In this document: positions 40,776-49,608 of the stretch, one piece after another
Numbering within the stretch: position 1 is the stretch's first letter
How the letters are laid out: each line of letters starts with the position of its first letter
Source: Gordonia sp. X0973
GTDB taxonomy: Bacteria > Actinomycetota > Actinomycetes > Mycobacteriales > Mycobacteriaceae
DNA: 64,000 nucleotides
Assembly: GCF_013348785.1 (NCBI RefSeq)
Contig: NZ_CP054691.1
Location: 2,046,001 to 2,110,000, forward strand
Direction of reading: 5' to 3'
Translations under genes and position numbers: made by a program
The notes under the pieces: model-generated
What the model saw: the letters and a program-made list of their open reading frames with translations, nothing else
Database searches by the model: none
Told to the model about the DNA's origin: nothing

Positions 40776-41423
40776 ATGCGTTCTCCCACCCGTGCCGTCG
40801 TGTTCGACGTCGGCGAGACCCTGATCGACGAGACCCGGATCTGGATGCGCTGGGCACAGCGGCTCGGGGTCACCCCGCTGACCATGCTGGGCTTGATCGG
40901 TGCGTGCGCGGCGAACGACCAGCCGGTGACCGCGGCCTTCGACACGATCCGCCCCGGCTTCGACGTCGACGCGGAGGAAGCGGCGTGGGCCGCGGAGGAC
41001 CCCACCGGACTGCGCAACACCTTCGACGCCGACGACCTCTATCCCGACGTCCGCTCCGCACTCGCGGCGTTGCGCGAGCGCGGCCTGCACCTCGTCGTCG
41101 CCGGCAACCAGCCCGCCCAGGCCCTGGCTGCGCTGCGGGCCATGAATCTGCCCGTCGACGAGATCCGCAACTCCGCCGAACTCGGCGTCGAGAAGCCGGC
41201 CCCCGGGTTCTTCACCGCGGTGGCCGAACTGGCCGGGTTCGCGCCCGAGGAAATCGCCTACGTCGGTGACCGCACCGACAACGACGTGCTGCCCGCCGCC
41301 GACTCCGGCATGCGGCCGATCCTGATCCGCCGCGGGCCCTGGGGCCACCTCCACGCCGTGCGACCGGAGGCGGCGCGGGCCACCGTCGTCGACTCGCTCG
41401 ACGAGCTGGTGAACCTGCTCTAA
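40776..41423 (+). CDS. HAD family hydrolase
   Basis: A 215-residue subfamily-IA HAD phosphatase. Motif I is VVFDVGETLIDE: the usual second Asp is Glu, as in several HAD-IA members. Motif II is in LVVAGNQPAQ, motif III the Lys in GVEKPAPGFF, motif IV YVGDRTDNDVLPA. Substrate unknown. The stop codon overlaps the convergent ASCH-like gene by four bases (CTAA). Confidence 0.83.
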   Translation: MRSPTRAVVFDVGETLIDETRIWMRWAQRLGVTPLTMLGLIGACAANDQPVTAAFDTIRPGFDVDAEEAAWAAEDPTGLRNTFDADDLYPDVRSALAALRERGLHLVVAGNQPAQALAALRAMNLPVDEIRNSAELGVEKPAPGFFTAVAELAGFAPEEIAYVGDRTDNDVLPAADSGMRPILIRRGPWGHLHAVRPEAARATVVDSLDELVNLL

Positions 41424-42040
41424 CCGTCGTGCTCGCGCAGCCAGGCGAGGAATCGCCGCCCGCGCGGCGAGAGTTCGTAGCCGACGTCGTGGCTGATCGT
41501 CAGGCCGAGCGCCTTCAACTTGCGGATGTCGGCCTTCATCGGTGCCAACTCGACGCCGCGCGACTCGGCGAGCCGCTTCGAGACGACCTCGGGATTGGCC
41601 TCGATCCACTCCAGGGTCTCGCGCGTCCAGCCCGCTCCGAGGCGGCGGTCGAGTACCGCTGTCTTTCCGGCGATGGCGGCGCACGCCTGCTCGTCGGGCA
41701 GTTCCTCGCGCAGCGCCAGGCGGGGGTCCTCGCCGACCCACTCCAGGTTGATCCGGTAGACGTGCGCTCCGCCGCGGGAGCCGCGCTCACTCGGTTTGCG
41801 GTCCGGACGCGGTGTCAGCGCTTTGCGAAGCGCGGCGGCGTCGCGCATACCGGCCGCGCGTGCGGCGCGGTCGGTCAGCTTCGCCAGGTCCGCGACCCGG
41901 GTGACGCGGGTGAACCGGACCAGCCCGGCCGGGGTCAGCTGGGTACCGCCGACCTTCACGCGGGGTGCATCCCACCTGCGGTATTGCGTGGTGACGGCAC
42001 CCGTCCGGATCTGCTCGGCGATCATCCTGGAGATCAGCAC
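41420..42040 (-). CDS. ASCH/PUA-like domain protein
   Basis: A 206-residue protein. The N-terminal ~75 residues look like an ASCH (PUA-like) RNA-binding fold: a start MLISRMIAEQIRTG, RWDAPRVKVGG, VRFTRVTRVADLAKLTD and AGMRDAAALRKAL. HVYRINLEWVGED closes the barrel. The remainder is helical, with SHDVGYELSPRGRRFLAWL at the end like a winged helix. GTG at 42040 is fixed by TAGGGT ending 7 nt upstream. It may bind nucleic acid; no further function is visible. Confidence 0.65.
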   Translation of the reverse strand: MLISRMIAEQIRTGAVTTQYRRWDAPRVKVGGTQLTPAGLVRFTRVTRVADLAKLTDRAARAAGMRDAAALRKALTPRPDRKPSERGSRGGAHVYRINLEWVGEDPRLALREELPDEQACAAIAGKTAVLDRRLGAGWTRETLEWIEANPEVVSKRLAESRGVELAPMKADIRKLKALGLTISHDVGYELSPRGRRFLAWLREHDG

Positions 42041-42047
42041 ACGACCA

Positions 42048-42053
42048 ACCCTA
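42048..42053 (-). promoter_or_regulatory. -10 hexamer of the ASCH-like gene promoter
   Basis: TAGGGT ends 7 nt before the GTG at 42040. Confidence 0.45.
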
Positions 42054-42090
42054 GGCGTTGCCGCAGCCGAGGGTGACCGTCCAGACAAAG

Positions 42091-42123
42091 CGAGACACCG
42101 CCCGCGGTGCGGACGGTGTCTCG
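42091..42123 (-). terminator. Terminator of rpsO
   Basis: CGAGACACCG (42091-42100) pairs over 10 bp with CGGTGTCTCG (42114-42123); the loop holds a CCGC/GCGG mini-stem. It lies 25 bp past the rpsO stop. Confidence 0.78.
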
Positions 42124-42148
42124 GATGTTCGGGCGTTGTGCGAGTCGC

Positions 42149-42418
42149 CTATCGACGCAGGCCGAGGCGCTCGATCAGCGAGCGGTAGCGCTCGACGTCG
42201 ACCTTGGCGACGTACTTGAGCAGGCGACGACGGCGACCGACGAGCAGCAGCAGGCCACGACGGCTGTGGTGGTCGTGCTTGTGCTCCTTGAGGTGCTCGG
42301 TCAGGTCCTGGATGCGCTTGGTGAGCAGCGCGACCTGGGCCTCCGGCGAACCGGTGTCGGTCTCGTGCAGGCCGTACTCGGCCAGGATGGTCTTCTTCTG
42401 TTCGGCGGTCAGCGACAT
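42149..42418 (-). CDS. rpsO: 30S ribosomal protein S15
   Basis: An 89-residue primary 16S rRNA-binding protein; binds the central-domain three-way junction. The full S15 sequence is seen from [28 protein letters not shown] (two parts) through [18 protein letters not shown] to LIERLGLRR. An AAGGAGC site precedes the ATG. Unlike in M. tuberculosis it is not close to pnp; several accessory genes lie between. Confidence 0.98.
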   Translation of the reverse strand: MSLTAEQKKTILAEYGLHETDTGSPEAQVALLTKRIQDLTEHLKEHKHDHHSRRGLLLLVGRRRRLLKYVAKVDVERYRSLIERLGLRR

Positions 42419-42550
42419 GGCTGCGCTCCTTCGGATTCTCAGTGCCGTGTTTCGAGTTCTCCCCCTGCGGGAGGGTGCGCCGCCACGGACTGCAGCAGCA
42501 CCGACGAATGAATCTACCAGCGGCGCAGGTCGGGACCCAAATCCGCGCCG

Positions 42551-43162
42551 TCAGCCGCCGACGTGCACGACGTCGCGCCCCATCCACCACCAGACGATCC
42601 CGACGGCGACCGCGCCGGCGACAGATCCGCCGATGATCGCCAGGACGCTCCACGCCGCATATCCGGCCCGGGCACCGAAGCCGACCACGATCGCACCGAG
42701 GGCGACGACGAGTCCGGCCACCAGCATGAGCACCACCCACGGCGTCGGGCCGGCAACGGTCGCGGGAAGGTCCTCGGCGCCGATCATCGAGAGGTTGAGC
42801 GTCAGACGCAGCGGCCACAGGCAGACCGCCGCGGCCGTCACCGCCACCGCGGCACCACCCGCACCGGCCAGGACCAGCGGGATCGCGCGCGTCGCCCCGT
42901 TGCGCGCATCGGCTCGACCGGCCGTCACCGTGCCGACGACTCCGCAGGCCGCCACGACCAGACCGATCGCCAGACTCACCCAACCGAGGCCGAATTGCAG
43001 CGAGACATACGCGCGCGAATAGCCAAAGCCGATGCCGGTCGGTCGAATCGCCCCCAACCCCAAATCCGACAAATCCGCCCACGGTGCCACGCTGCACGCG
43101 GCGATGACCAGACCGGTGACGATCCACACCGCCGCCACCGCGCGGGAAAGGGTTGCGCTCAT
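42551..43162 (-). CDS. Membrane protein, TIGR02234-like or unknown
   Basis: A 203-residue protein with four transmembrane segments (VWIVTGLVIAACSVAPW, LGWVSLAIGLVVAACGVVG, IPLVLAGAGGAAVAVTAAAVCLW, WVVLMLVAGLVVALGAIVVGF, plus a fifth at the C-terminus). The layout with a Trp-bearing extracytoplasmic loop after helix 1 recalls actinobacterial Trp-rich membrane proteins. Function unknown. A GAGGGG ribosome-binding site precedes the ATG. Confidence 0.62.
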   Translation of the reverse strand: MSATLSRAVAAVWIVTGLVIAACSVAPWADLSDLGLGAIRPTGIGFGYSRAYVSLQFGLGWVSLAIGLVVAACGVVGTVTAGRADARNGATRAIPLVLAGAGGAAVAVTAAAVCLWPLRLTLNLSMIGAEDLPATVAGPTPWVVLMLVAGLVVALGAIVVGFGARAGYAAWSVLAIIGGSVAGAVAVGIVWWWMGRDVVHVGG

Positions 43163-43184
43163 GCCCCTCAGCCAATCACAGCGA

Positions 43185-43190
43185 TACCAT
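43185..43190 (+). promoter_or_regulatory. -10 hexamer of a leaderless promoter
   Basis: TACCAT ends 7 nt before the GTG at 43198. Confidence 0.45.
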
Positions 43191-43197
43191 CTTCTTC

Positions 43198-43677
43198 GTG
43201 AAGAACGTCCTCTATCTCGTCCTCGGCGTCATACTCGGCTTCTTTCTGCTGATCATCGGCATCAACGAAGTCTCCAAGAGCAATCCGACCTGCGGCGGGC
43301 AGACGATGAGCCACGGCGACCGATGCGTCTCCTCCAAGGGCGGCGAGAAGGACTACGACGCCCAGCTGAGTTCGGACCACCGCGGCGGCTACTTCATGAT
43401 CGGAATCGGCGGCCTGATGGGCGTGGGCTCGCTCGCCGTCCTCGTCGGCGCGCTGGTGACGCGCGGCAAACAGCCGCAGCAGCACCCCGCGACTCCCGGT
43501 TTTCCGTCGGGCCACCAGCCGCCGCCACCGCCGGGGCTCGGTGCCCCGCCGCAGGCCGGACCCCCGGCATCCCAGCCGGGTTACGCCGCTCCCCCGCCGC
43601 CGCCCGGCTACATCGCCCCGCCACCGCCGCCACCGCGGGATCCCGGTCCGCTCTCGCCGCGGACCAAGGGCCAGTAG
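43198..43677 (+). CDS. Small membrane protein with Pro-rich cytoplasmic tail
   Basis: A 159-residue protein with two transmembrane helices (VLYLVLGVILGFFLLIIGI and YFMIGIGGLMGVGSLAVLVGALV) around an extracytoplasmic loop with a Cys pair (PTCGG, DRCVSS). The C-terminal ~60 residues are Pro/Gly/Ala-rich. GTG at 43198 is supported by a -10 hexamer and begins right at the first helix. No family recognised. It converges on ribF with a 2-bp gap. Confidence 0.65.
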   Translation: MKNVLYLVLGVILGFFLLIIGINEVSKSNPTCGGQTMSHGDRCVSSKGGEKDYDAQLSSDHRGGYFMIGIGGLMGVGSLAVLVGALVTRGKQPQQHPATPGFPSGHQPPPPPGLGAPPQAGPPASQPGYAAPPPPPGYIAPPPPPPRDPGPLSPRTKGQ

Positions 43678-43679
43678 CG

Positions 43680-44645
43680 CTACTCCGGCACGGCGAGGAC
43701 CACGCGGGTCTTGTCGACGTCGTCGGCGATGGCCTTGATCAGCTCGTCGATCGAATCGAAGCGCTCCATCGGCCGAATCCGGTCGACGAAGTCGACGGCG
43801 ACGTGTTGCCCGTACAGGTCGGCCTTGGTGTCCAGCACGAAGGCTTCGACGGTGCGGGCGCGCCCGGAGAAGGTCGGGTTGGTGCCGACGGAAACCGCCG
43901 CCGGATACCGCTCCCCGTGCTTGACCTCGCCCAGCGTCGCGCCGGGGCCGATCACGGTGAACCAACACGCGTACACCCCGTCGGCCGGGATGGCCGCATG
44001 CATGGGCGGGGCGACGTTGGCCGTCGGGAAGCCCAGTTCCCGTCCCCGGCCGTCACCGCGCACCACGACGCCCTCGACGCGATGCGGGCGGCCCAGCGCC
44101 TCCGCCGCCGACGCCACGTCACCGGCCGCGACACAGGAACGGATATAGGTCGACGAGAAGGTGACGGCGTGTTCCCCGAACAGGGAGACCGCCTCCACCT
44201 CGAACCCGAACCGCTCGCCGAATTCGCGCAGCTTGTCGACGTTGCCGGCCGCCTTGTGCCCGAAGGTGAAGTTGTCGCCGACCACCACCACCGCCGCGTG
44301 CAGCGTCTCGACGAGGACGCCGTGGGCGAAGTCCTTGGGCGATCGCGCGGCCAACGCCGGGGTGAACGGCATGACGCAGAACACGTCGATGCCCATCTCC
44401 TCGGCCAGCTCCGCGCGACGGGTCAGCGTCGAGAGCTGCGGCGGATGGGTGCCCGGCCGCACCACCTCGGCGGGATGCGGGTCGAAGGTCATCAGCACTG
44501 ACGGCAGTCCGCGCTCCGCGGCCGCCGTCGTCGCCGCCTTGATCAGCTGGGCATGCCCGCGGTGCACCCCGTCGAACACACCGATCGTGACCACGCAGCG
44601 GCCCCAGTCAGCTGGAATGTCGTCCAGACCTCGCCATCGCAACAC
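43680..44645 (-). CDS. ribF: Bifunctional riboflavin kinase / FAD synthetase
   Basis: Converts riboflavin to FMN and FMN to FAD; 321 residues. The N-terminal adenylyltransferase has VTIGVFDGVHRGHAQLI and VVGDNFTFGHKAAGN with STYIRS; the C-terminal riboflavin-kinase barrel has GRGRELGFPTANV and VSVGTNPTF. GTG at 44645 is chosen because AAGG lies 9 nt upstream; GTG 44654 is possible. FAD supply matters for ThyX and the reductases nearby. Neighbouring rpsO-ribF-mntR order follows M. tuberculosis Rv2785c-Rv2788. Confidence 0.95.
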   Translation of the reverse strand: MLRWRGLDDIPADWGRCVVTIGVFDGVHRGHAQLIKAATTAAAERGLPSVLMTFDPHPAEVVRPGTHPPQLSTLTRRAELAEEMGIDVFCVMPFTPALAARSPKDFAHGVLVETLHAAVVVVGDNFTFGHKAAGNVDKLREFGERFGFEVEAVSLFGEHAVTFSSTYIRSCVAAGDVASAAEALGRPHRVEGVVVRGDGRGRELGFPTANVAPPMHAAIPADGVYACWFTVIGPGATLGEVKHGERYPAAVSVGTNPTFSGRARTVEAFVLDTKADLYGQHVAVDFVDRIRPMERFDSIDELIKAIADDVDKTRVVLAVPE

Positions 44646-44696
44646 TCCGCTCACCTTACCCGTCCACGCGGGGCGCAATCGGGCGCCGGGCATCAC

Positions 44697-44702
44697 TAGA
44701 CT
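44697..44702 (+). promoter_or_regulatory. -10 hexamer of a leaderless mntR promoter
   Basis: TAGACT ends 7 nt before the mntR ATG at 44710. Confidence 0.5.
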
Positions 44703-44709
44703 GAACGCC

Positions 44710-45393
44710 ATGCCACGTGGGAACGAACGGTCGGAACTGACGTCGGTCGCCCAGGACTATCTGAAGGTGATCTGGGCCGCCCGCGAGTGGGACGAGGTCA
44801 AAGTCACCACCTCGATGATCGCCGAGCGCCTCGAGGTATCGCCGTCGACCGCGTCGGAGGGGATTCGCAAACTCTCCGAGCAGGGCCTGCTCGAGCACGA
44901 GAAATACGGCGCGATCACGCTGACGGAGGCGGGCCGTCGCGCCGCCGTCGGCATGGTGCGCCGCCACCGGCTCCTGGAGACCTACCTGGTCTCCGAACTG
45001 GGCTACACGTGGGACGAGGTCCACGACGAGGCGGAGATCCTCGAGCACGCGGTGAGCGATCGGCTGATGGAGCGGATGGACGCCAAACTCGGCCACCCGC
45101 GCCGCGACCCGCACGGCGACCCCATTCCCTCACCCGACGGGGAGATCACCAGCCCGGAGGTCTGCCTGCTGGCCGACCTCGCCGACGGCGAATCGGGCAC
45201 CATCGCCCGTATCTCCGACACCGATCCGGCGATGCTGCGCTATTTCGACGAGGTCGGTATCGCACTCGACGGCCGCGTGCGCGTCACCGAGAAGCGGCCG
45301 TTCGCCGGCACGACGACCATCACCGTCGACGACGCGGAGCAGGCGATCACCCTCGGCGACGTCGCGGCCAGGGCGATCTTCGTCGCACCCTGA
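44710..45393 (+). CDS. mntR: DtxR-family manganese-dependent regulator (MntR/SirR)
   Basis: A 227-residue metal-dependent repressor: winged helix (SMIAERLEVSPSTASEGIRKL), dimerisation/metal domain and a C-terminal FeoA/SH3-like domain. Aligned by eye to DtxR, Met10 is replaced by Asp16 and Cys102 by Glu109, while His86, Glu90, His105, Glu112 and His113 are kept. Asp and Glu at these two places are the MntR pattern, which favours Mn2+ over Fe2+. The positional equivalent is Rv2788 (sirR). It ends 6 bp from the convergent pyk. Confidence 0.9.
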   Translation: MPRGNERSELTSVAQDYLKVIWAAREWDEVKVTTSMIAERLEVSPSTASEGIRKLSEQGLLEHEKYGAITLTEAGRRAAVGMVRRHRLLETYLVSELGYTWDEVHDEAEILEHAVSDRLMERMDAKLGHPRRDPHGDPIPSPDGEITSPEVCLLADLADGESGTIARISDTDPAMLRYFDEVGIALDGRVRVTEKRPFAGTTTITVDDAEQAITLGDVAARAIFVAP

Positions 45394-45399
45394 TCGTCG

Positions 45400-46821
45400 T
45401 CAGTGGTCCTGCTCGCCGATGCGGTGGACGTGGATCATGTTCGTCGAGCCGACGGTCGCCGGTGGCGCCCCGGCGACGATGACCACGGTGTCGCCCGGCT
45501 CCATCCGCCCGTCGGCGAGCAGGATCCGGTCCACCTCGTCGATCATGTCGTCGGTGTTCCCGACCCGCCCGACGATGAAGGTCTCGGTGCCCCAGCTCAG
45601 GGTCAGCTGGTTGCGGATCTCGGGGATCGGGGTGAACGCCAACAGCGGCAGCGGTGAGTGCAGCCGCGCCAGCCGTCGCACGGTGTCGCCGGACTGCGTG
45701 AACGCGACGAGGGCCTTCACCGACAGTCGCTCGCCGATGTCGCGGGCGGCGTAGGAGATCACGCCGCGGCGGGTGCGCGGCAGATGGTCCAGCGGCGGCA
45801 CGGAACGCGACCCGCCCTCGACGGCGCAACAGATGCGGTTCATCGTCGCGACCGCCTGCACCGGATACTTGCCCACCGAGGTCTCCCCGGAGAGCATGAC
45901 CGCGTCGGCGCCGTCCAGCACGGCGTTGGCCACGTCGGAGGCCTCGGCCCGCGTCGGGCGGGAGTTTTCGATCATCGACTCGAGCATCTGCGTGGCGACG
46001 ATGACCGGCTTGGCGTTCTCCCGCGCCATCTGGATGGCCTTCTTCTGGACCAGCGGAACCTCCTCCAGCGGGAGTTCCACCCCCAGGTCGCCGCGGGCGA
46101 CCATGATCGCGTCGAAGGCCAACACGATGGCCTCGAGATTCTCGACGGCTTCGGGCTTCTCCAGTTTGGCGATCACCGGGACGCGGCGGCCGACGCGGTC
46201 CATCACCTCGTGGACGAGTTCGATGTCGGCCGGACTGCGCACGAAGGACAACGCGATGAGGTCGACCCCGAGCTTGAGGGCGAATTCCAGGTCGGCGATG
46301 TCCTTCTCCGACAGCGCGGGCACCGACACGTTCATCCCGGGCAGCGACAACCCCTTGTTGTTGCTGACCGGGCCGCCCTCGGTGACCGTGCAGACCACGT
46401 CGTTGCCGTCGATCGCGATGACGGCCAGCCCGACCTTGCCGTCGTCGACGAGCAGGCGGTCGCCGACCTGCGCGTCACGGGCCAGCTGCTTATACGTCGT
46501 ACCGACCCGGTCGTGGTCGCCGACCACGTCGTCGACGGTGATCCGAACGGTCTCGCCTGCCGCCCACTCGACCTTCCCGTCGCCGCCGAACCGGCCCAGC
46601 CGGATCTTCGGGCCCTGCAGGTCGGCGAGCACGCCCACCGCGTCTCCGGTCGACTCCGCCACCTCGCGGACGAAGCCGTACATCGCCGCGTGGTCGTCGT
46701 GGGTGCCGTGGCTGAAGTTCAGCCGCGCGACATTCATCCCGCTGTCGACCAGTTCGCGGATCTTCTCGACGGACGCGGTCGCGGGGCCCATGGTGCAGAC
46801 GATCTTCGTTCGACGTTTCAC
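45400..46821 (-). CDS. pyk: Pyruvate kinase
   Basis: Last glycolytic step, phosphoenolpyruvate plus ADP to pyruvate plus ATP; 473 residues. Visible are the substrate Arg region MNVARLNFSHGTH, the catalytic Lys in IAKLEKPEAVENL, the metal site MVARGDLGVELPLEEVP and a C-terminal allosteric domain. The GTG at 46821 is fixed by TACGCT ending 7 nt upstream. It is the first gene of the block that follows Rv1617-Rv1596 order. Confidence 0.97.
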   Translation of the reverse strand: MKRRTKIVCTMGPATASVEKIRELVDSGMNVARLNFSHGTHDDHAAMYGFVREVAESTGDAVGVLADLQGPKIRLGRFGGDGKVEWAAGETVRITVDDVVGDHDRVGTTYKQLARDAQVGDRLLVDDGKVGLAVIAIDGNDVVCTVTEGGPVSNNKGLSLPGMNVSVPALSEKDIADLEFALKLGVDLIALSFVRSPADIELVHEVMDRVGRRVPVIAKLEKPEAVENLEAIVLAFDAIMVARGDLGVELPLEEVPLVQKKAIQMARENAKPVIVATQMLESMIENSRPTRAEASDVANAVLDGADAVMLSGETSVGKYPVQAVATMNRICCAVEGGSRSVPPLDHLPRTRRGVISYAARDIGERLSVKALVAFTQSGDTVRRLARLHSPLPLLAFTPIPEIRNQLTLSWGTETFIVGRVGNTDDMIDEVDRILLADGRMEPGDTVVIVAGAPPATVGSTNMIHVHRIGEQDH

Positions 46822-46828
46822 GCAAGCC

Positions 46829-46834
46829 AGCGTA
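46829..46834 (-). promoter_or_regulatory. -10 hexamer of a leaderless pyk promoter
   Basis: TACGCT ends 7 nt before the pyk GTG. Confidence 0.5.
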
Positions 46835-46934
46835 GTCGCCGCCGTCGACGACCCCCACCGCGGCCGGTACTGCGCGACAACCCGTCACGCATCTTTCACG
46901 TACCCGCAATCAGCAGCGGCGATTCGGTGCCTGA

Positions 46935-48782
46935 TCAGCTCTCGTCGGACGTGTGACCGGCATCGCCCTCACCGGATTCGTCGACGTCGGTCTCATCGTC
47001 GGCCGCCTTCTCGGCGGCGGTCTCGGCCGCTGGCTTCACCCGGCGGACGATGTTCGGCGTCTTGGCCACCGCCGGTTCGGCCGGCTCCGCCTTCTCCTCG
47101 AACAGCGCCGCCAAGCGGTTCAGTGAGGCCAACAGATTGTCCGGTCCGGTTGCCTGCGCCCGTTCGACGCGCTTGGTGTCGTCGGGGTCCAGCTGGGTCC
47201 AGTCGTAGGTGTGGGTGACCTTCGTGTGACCGTCGTCGATCGCGTCACACTCCCAGCGCCACAGGTGTCCGGGCGGGGTCTTGCCGACCTCGGAGGGCAT
47301 CCACGCGATGCGCTTGCCCTCGGTGAATTCGACGATCTTGTTCTCCCGGACGCGTCCGCTGGTGTTGGTCATGGCGAAGGTGTCTCCCACCGCCGTGACG
47401 CGCTGCCCCGCCTCCGCCTGGTCCAGGTTGTCGTTGCCGTCGATGCGCGGCTGCTGGGCCGGATCGGCGATGATCTCGAAAATCTCCGAGGCGGGGGCCT
47501 CGATCTCGCGGCTCACGCTGACGATCCGCACGGTGTCGTCGAACTCGAAGACGGGCCCGTCGTCCTCGGACGCCACCGTGGTCGCGAGCGCGGCCGCGGG
47601 TTCACTCGACGTGACTTCCGGTTCAGGCTCCGACTCGGCCGGTGCGACCTCGGGTTCCGGATCGGCCGCTGCGGCCTCGGGCTCGGTTTCCGGCTCGGCC
47701 GTGACTTCGGATTCGGCTTCCGGCTCCGCCGGTGCGACCTCGGCGTCCGGCTCGACCGGCGTGGGTTCGGGTTCGGGTTCGGCCGCGGCCGGCAACGCCT
47801 CGGGTGCCGTCGGCGCGATCTCCTGCTCGACCGGCGGGACGTCGGGTTCGACCGCCGTGTCGCGGGCCCACGGATCGATGTAGCCGACCTTGCCCTCGGC
47901 CTCGAGTTCCGCGGCCTTCTTGGGCCGGTACATCGAGAGTCCCAGTTCCCTGCCCTTCTTCGCGGCGAGGAAATACGCGAAGGCGCAGGCGAAGACGACG
48001 ACCGAGACGATCGAGTTGACGCGGATGCCCATGCCGAAGGGTTCAGAGGCGTGATCGTCGCGCATCAGCTCGATGAAGAATCGGCCGAAGCAGTAGCCCA
48101 TGACGTACAGGGCGAACAGTCGGCCGTGGCCCACCCGGAAGTAGCGGTCCACCAGGACCAGGACGATGACGAAGAAGACATTCCAGAGGAGTTCGTACAG
48201 GAAGGTCGGATGGACCAGCGCGATCCGCTGGCCGGTGGACACCCCGGTCATGTCGTCGGGCAGGCGGCGGAAGATCTCCAATGCCCAGGGCTTGTCGGTG
48301 GGTCGCCCGTAGACCTCCTGGTTGAAGTAGTTGCCGAGGCGCCCGATCGCCTGGGCGAGCAGGATCGGCGGCGCGATGGCGTCGCCGAAGGACGGCAGCT
48401 TGATCCCGTAGACGCGACATCCGATCCAGGCTCCGAGCGCGCCGAGTGCGACCGCGCCCCAGATGCCGAGGCCGCCCTCCCAGATCTTCAGCGCGTCGAT
48501 CGGGTGCTTATTCGGGTCCACGCCCCCGAAATAGGTTCGCCAGTCGGTCATCACGTGGTACAGCCGGCCGCCGATCAGGCCGAAGGGCACGGCGAAGATC
48601 GCCACGTCGAGTACCTCGCCCGGCTGGCCGCCCCGCGCGATCCAGCGGCGCGAGCCCCACCAGAGGGCCACGATGATGCCGACGACGATGCACAGCGCAT
48701 AGGCGCGGATCGGAATCGGGCCGAGTTGCCAAACCCCTTGGGGCGGACTGGGGATGTAAGCCAGGACCTGCGCGGATTTCAC
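46935..48782 (-). CDS. lgt: Prolipoprotein diacylglyceryl transferase fused to a START-like (SRPBCC) domain
   Basis: A 615-residue protein, about twice the usual Lgt length. Residues 1-285 are Lgt: seven hydrophobic segments, GGLGIWGA, the signature GRLGNYFNQEVYGR (147-160) and HPTFLYELLWN. It attaches diacylglyceryl to the lipobox Cys of prolipoproteins. Residues ~310-410 are a Glu/Pro/Ala repeat linker. Residues ~416-563 read as an SRPBCC/polyketide-cyclase-like domain (REIEAPASEIFEIIADPAQQPR, LWRWECDAIDDGHTKVTHTYDW). The tail is acidic. The frame is continuous through all parts. GTG at 48782 has TAGTGT 7 nt upstream, so it may be transcribed separately from trpA, 25 bp away. Confidence 0.92.
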   Translation of the reverse strand: MKSAQVLAYIPSPPQGVWQLGPIPIRAYALCIVVGIIVALWWGSRRWIARGGQPGEVLDVAIFAVPFGLIGGRLYHVMTDWRTYFGGVDPNKHPIDALKIWEGGLGIWGAVALGALGAWIGCRVYGIKLPSFGDAIAPPILLAQAIGRLGNYFNQEVYGRPTDKPWALEIFRRLPDDMTGVSTGQRIALVHPTFLYELLWNVFFVIVLVLVDRYFRVGHGRLFALYVMGYCFGRFFIELMRDDHASEPFGMGIRVNSIVSVVVFACAFAYFLAAKKGRELGLSMYRPKKAAELEAEGKVGYIDPWARDTAVEPDVPPVEQEIAPTAPEALPAAAEPEPEPTPVEPDAEVAPAEPEAESEVTAEPETEPEAAAADPEPEVAPAESEPEPEVTSSEPAAALATTVASEDDGPVFEFDDTVRIVSVSREIEAPASEIFEIIADPAQQPRIDGNDNLDQAEAGQRVTAVGDTFAMTNTSGRVRENKIVEFTEGKRIAWMPSEVGKTPPGHLWRWECDAIDDGHTKVTHTYDWTQLDPDDTKRVERAQATGPDNLLASLNRLAALFEEKAEPAEPAVAKTPNIVRRVKPAAETAAEKAADDETDVDESGEGDAGHTSDES

Positions 48783-48789
48783 TCGATCC

Positions 48790-48795
48790 ACACTA
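48790..48795 (-). promoter_or_regulatory. -10 hexamer of a leaderless lgt promoter
   Basis: TAGTGT ends 7 nt before the lgt GTG, inside the 25-bp gap to trpA. Confidence 0.5.
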
Positions 48796-48807
48796 GTGGA
48801 CCAACGC

Positions 48808-49608
48808 TCAATACTGCTTACGCACACCCTCGGCGAGCTCGGCGACCAACCCGGACAGCTCGTCGAGGCCCTGCTCCGCCGCGGTGACCAGCGCGGACCC
48901 GACGATGACGCCGTCGGCGTACTCGGCGATCTCCGCGGCCTGACGGCCGTCGCGCACGCCGAGGCCGACGCCGATCGGGATGTCGGAGTGTTCGCGGACC
49001 CGCGCGCACAGCTCCGGCGCCAGGTTCGAGACCTCGTCGCGGGCGCCGGTCACGCCCATCGTCGACGAGGCGTAGACGAACCCGCGGCAGTGGTCGAGCG
49101 TCATCGCCAGGCGTTCCGGCGTCGACGAGGGGGCGACCAGATAGATCCGGTCGAGGTCGTGCGCGTCCGAGGCCGCCTCCCACTCCGCGCCCTCGTCGGG
49201 GATCAGGTTGGGGGTGATGATGCCCATTCCGCCGGCCGCGGCCAGATCGCGGGCAAAGGCGTCGACGCCGTATTTGAGGACGAGATTCCAGTAGACCATC
49301 ACGACCGGTTTGCCGCCCGCGGCGGCGACCGTCTCGGTCGCGGCGAAGACGTCGCGGACCCGACTGCCCGCGGCCAGGGCCTGCTGGGTCGCCTTGGCGA
49401 TCGTCGGGCCGTCCATCACCGGATCCGAGTACGGGATGCCGACCTCGACGATGTCGCAGCCGGATTCGACCATGATCCGCATCGATTCGAGCGAATCGGC
49501 GACCGTCGGGTACCCCACCGGGAGGTAGCCGATCAGCGCGGCGCGGTCTTCGGCCCGACATGCCGCGAAAGTCTCCGCGAGACGGGAGGCCGGCGCAGAC
49601 GTGGTCAT
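48808..49608 (-). CDS. trpA: Tryptophan synthase alpha subunit
   Basis: Cleaves indole-3-glycerol phosphate and channels indole to TrpB; 266 residues. Motifs GYLPVGYP, the catalytic Glu and Asp in [15 protein letters not shown], and [13 protein letters not shown] for phosphate. ATG at 49608 overlaps the trpB stop (ATGA), ensuring equimolar expression. Confidence 0.96.
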   Translation of the reverse strand: MTTSAPASRLAETFAACRAEDRAALIGYLPVGYPTVADSLESMRIMVESGCDIVEVGIPYSDPVMDGPTIAKATQQALAAGSRVRDVFAATETVAAAGGKPVVMVYWNLVLKYGVDAFARDLAAAGGMGIITPNLIPDEGAEWEAASDAHDLDRIYLVAPSSTPERLAMTLDHCRGFVYASSTMGVTGARDEVSNLAPELCARVREHSDIPIGVGLGVRDGRQAAEIAEYADGVIVGSALVTAAEQGLDELSGLVAELAEGVRKQY

